Assembly (NCBI GenBank): GCA_001311565.1
Contig: BBBM01000007.1
Span: 20,828 to 84,827, forward strand
From: Desulfothermus okinawensis JCM 13304
GTDB taxonomy: Bacteria > Desulfobacterota > Desulfovibrionia > Desulfovibrionales > Desulfothermaceae
DNA length: 64,000 nucleotides
Direction of reading: 5' to 3'
Shown here: positions 61,758 through 64,000 of the stretch, piece by piece
How positions within the stretch are numbered: the first letter of the stretch is position 1
Layout of the letters: every line of letters starts with the position of its first letter
Notes under the pieces: generated by a model
Seen by the model: only the letters and a program-made list of their open reading frames with translations
The model's database searches: none
Told to the model about the DNA's origin: nothing
Translations under genes and position numbers: made by a program

Positions 61758-62532
61758 TTATAAAAGCATGATATATCTTTTCTCCATCTCAAATAGAGTT
61801 GCTAATGTTTTTGTTATTATCTCATCAAAACAATTAGCATTATCTCCCTCTATTCTTAATTTTGATATCCCTACAAAACGACTAACCAAATAAGCTGCAA
61901 GATCAGCTAACTGTAGTCCGCAAATCAAGGAAGAGTTCGCTTCTATAGGAGAGCCTCCCACCAAAAAGTCAATGTTAAGAGAATCATTGTAAAATGTTAA
62001 TTCTTTTTTTATCATTTTTATCTTTATCAATAAATAAAATTGCTGATGGTATTTTTTTTCTTTGTATAATCGCTCTATTAAACTATTAATAAAAACTATT
62101 TTTAACCCCTTTTTTTTTATTTTTAGGAATTTTATCAATTTTATTTTCTTGTTTTGCTTTATTTATTATTTTTGCATAGTCCGAATCCGGTATATAAACA
62201 AAATAAAAAAACTTTAACAAATTTTATTAATAATTGATTCATATACTCAAAAATATCTATTCTATCTTCATAACTTACTTTATTCCATTGAGACTTTCTA
62301 TTAGGATTTACTACTTCTGTAGAGTGAAATTCGGAAACTCCTAATTTAGTTAATTTTTTTACTTATATCTATTTGACTATAATCTTCTGAATCTATTAGA
62401 ATACCACAGTATATACTTAAATTTTCAACAATATCTGGATTAGGTTGACCATGAATATCAGTATCATCACCAAAAATAAGCACTCTTCCACGTACATTAA
62501 GTTCGTCTAAAATAGAGTATAATTTTTTTCAT
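61758..62532 (-). CDS. DUF3800 domain protein (frame-broken)
   Basis: About 257 residues joined. MKKLYSILDELNVRGRVLIFGDDTDI near the start, ISKKLTKLGVSEFHSTEVVN, KEKKYHQQFYLL, FLVGGSPIEANSSLICGLQLADLAAYLVSRF near the end. The D..G pattern at the start and the GLQLADLAAY motif close to the C-terminus match the DUF3800 family, predicted to have an RNase H-like fold and often found in defence islands and mobile elements. Breaks near 62110, 62200, 62355 and 62523. Same strand, 80 bp after the DUF2075 gene, probably one operon. Confidence 0.65.
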
Positions 62533-62611
62533 AAACTAATTTCCTCTCATCTTGAAACCAGTACAAACGACATCTTTTCTGACATATGGGGCTTGTTAGG
62601 TTATGAACTCC

Positions 62612-63906
62612 TTATAAATCCTTCTTAAAAAAAATTGCAGTTTCTACATCTTCACAAAATATGTAGGTACCTTTTATCCCTCGAGTTAAGAAAATCCTAT
62701 AGCGGTTTATTAACAGTTTCAAGGCCTGCTTTTTCGCCACAGTATCTTCTTTTTTTGCTTGGGAGAGTACAACTTTTAAACTGGGCTTACCGATATTATC
62801 CTCGCAATTTTTCCCAATTTCCCATTTCCCATTACAATATATAAAATCTCTTCCCCAAACAATTCCTGCAAAATCCGTTTCAAATCCCTGGCAACCATAT
62901 ATGGATGCACACTTTTCAAGTCTGTTCGATTCTCCCTTTACCCAGAAAGGAACATAGTCTTTTTTAGGATCCATAAGCCAATATATTTTTTTTGCCAAAA
63001 TTTTGATAACAGTTAAATCCAGAATATAAAGGATAACCTATTCTTAAATTTTTAATAGAAGTATTATTTTTAAAATCTCCTGGAGATTCCGTAAATGCTG
63101 CAATTAGAGCCACCTTAAATCCGATGTCTCTTTTTGCTTCCAATGCAGAGAGTAGTTCCTCAATGCTTTCAAATACTATAAAATCGTACTTCCCTTTCCA
63201 GGGATTTATAAGTTCTATAGAAATATTTGCTGGATTATTCAACAAGGCTTCTACAAAATTATGATACTGCTCTCCTCCTTCCACTCTATAAAACCCTCTT
63301 AAAAATCGCTCTTTTATAGTCTTTCCTTGTTTTCGTGACTCATCTTTAAAGTTATCTGTGTAACCCTCCTCGTCCGCATTCAGTATTTGACCTTCATCGT
63401 AAAAGAGAACAGTTATTTTACCCCTTTTTAAAGCATAATGGATATTTTCTTTTGTCATTCTTTGTGCTTCATCATAAATAACAATGTCTAACTTTTGTCC
63501 TCGGAAGTTTTTTTTCGGCCACTCCTATATAATTTGCTCTGGGGCCAACTGAATAAAATTTAATTGGGTTACTTAGTCCCCGTTTAATTGAATCAAAAAT
63601 ATTTCTAATTGAATTTATCAATCTATTATTACGATAGGAAAGCAATGTTTGATATCCTTTAGCAAGGGAAGATAGCATAAGATGAATTGCAACTAAAGTT
63701 TTACCAGACCCTGGAACACCCTGTATAAGATAAACTATACCTTCTTTACCAGATTTAAGGTCATTAACTATCTCTTCTATGAGTTTTAATTGCTCTATGG
63801 ATAATCCCCATCTTTCTGCCAAGGTTAAATAGCTCTGATTTTTTATTTCCTCAAAATGTTTTTTTATCGCATCAAATAATTTTTTTTGATTGTTTATATT
63901 CACCAT
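62612..63906 (-). CDS. DUF2075 family helicase-like NTPase (frame-broken)
   Basis: About 430 residues joined. P-loop VYLIQGVPGSGKTLVAIHL (Walker A), the DEAQR box after a break near 63506, VLFYDEGQILNADEEG, ALIAAFTESPGD, and a C-terminal DFAGIVWGRDFIYCNG typical of DUF2075/Schlafen-type helicase-like proteins. The family is found in defence islands and Schlafen-like RNA/DNA-acting proteins. Breaks near 62630, 62990 and 63506. The start MVNINNQKKLFDAIKKHF has no strong ribosome site; the sequence to the window's right edge (63907-64000) shows no clear gene. Confidence 0.75.
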
Positions 63907-64000
63907 TTAAAAAAAATCATAAATAAAGCTGTTCATCTAAAGGTGTATTTAAAAATAAGATAGAATAAAATCCCTTAAACTTGTTTGCGTATCATTCTTA

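Noticed and set aside
63907..64000. C-terminal end of a further minus-strand gene at the window edge
   Set aside because: Only about two dozen codons between stops with no start and no recognisable protein.

Overview
The window is AT-rich DNA from an anaerobic, sulfur-handling bacterium. The best guess is a Desulfobacterota-type lineage. Supporting this are a DVU0298-like protein, a DUF3786 protein, superoxide reductase, rubrerythrins, several rubredoxins, an A-type flavodiiron protein, an ExtKL-type multiheme cytochrome relic, an octaheme cytochrome with an NrfH-like partner, and TusA/DsrE-type sulfur carriers. The taxonomic call is inference from gene content; no rRNA gene is present.

One property colours every call: almost every reading frame containing an A or T run of about seven or more bases is broken exactly at that run, and becomes continuous when the run length changes by one (rarely two). 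Genes without such runs (rpmB, amtB, the rubredoxins, yjbQ, the peroxiredoxin) are intact. Even gltX is broken twice. I therefore annotate joined genes across these breaks and regard most as run-length errors in the sequence; a real slippage-dependent genome is the less likely alternative.

Layout. 1-7 kb: gltX, rpmB, a glnB-amtB nitrogen pair, a secreted protein, then a degenerate patch with tRNA-like fragments and an IS5-type transposase scar, and an AEC permease. 7-13 kb: a TusA/DsrE/DsrH-like sulfur relay, D-serine dehydratase, SAM hydroxide adenosyltransferase, a thioesterase, a metallo-beta-lactamase-fold protein and a radical SAM protein. 13-18.6 kb: a TolC/adaptor/RND efflux operon. 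18.6-22 kb (minus strand): glucokinase and a gas-sensing set of methyl-accepting protein, H-NOX and bacteriohemerythrin. 22-32.4 kb (minus strand): an oxygen/peroxide/persulfide defence island with a CstB-like persulfide dioxygenase, exonuclease III, a selenocysteine peroxiredoxin, flavodiiron protein, cydAB, two rubredoxins, desulfoferrodoxin, rubrerythrin, and a flavoprotein joined to an ArsC domain. 32.5-36 kb: small redox proteins (flavodoxin, DsrE-like, glutaredoxin, ferredoxin-thioredoxin reductase-like) leading into a SPASM radical SAM protein. 36-42 kb: a decayed ExtKL-like cytochrome, a PilJ-type chemoreceptor, and an intact NrfH-like/octaheme pair. 42-48 kb: a siroheme/flavin reductase/rubredoxin fusion, rubrerythrin, and metabolic genes. 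48.4-53.6 kb: a large hybrid sensor kinase overlapping a radical SAM and a metallophosphoesterase gene.

53.8 kb to the end is an integrative element. It starts at a 45-bp 3' fragment of tRNA-Arg(TCT), followed by a tyrosine integrase, an AlpA-like protein, repeated TGACAAGA sites flanking a primase-helicase, small element genes, and a minus-strand DUF2075 helicase/DUF3800 pair that is a candidate defence module. The intact tRNA and the far end lie outside the window.
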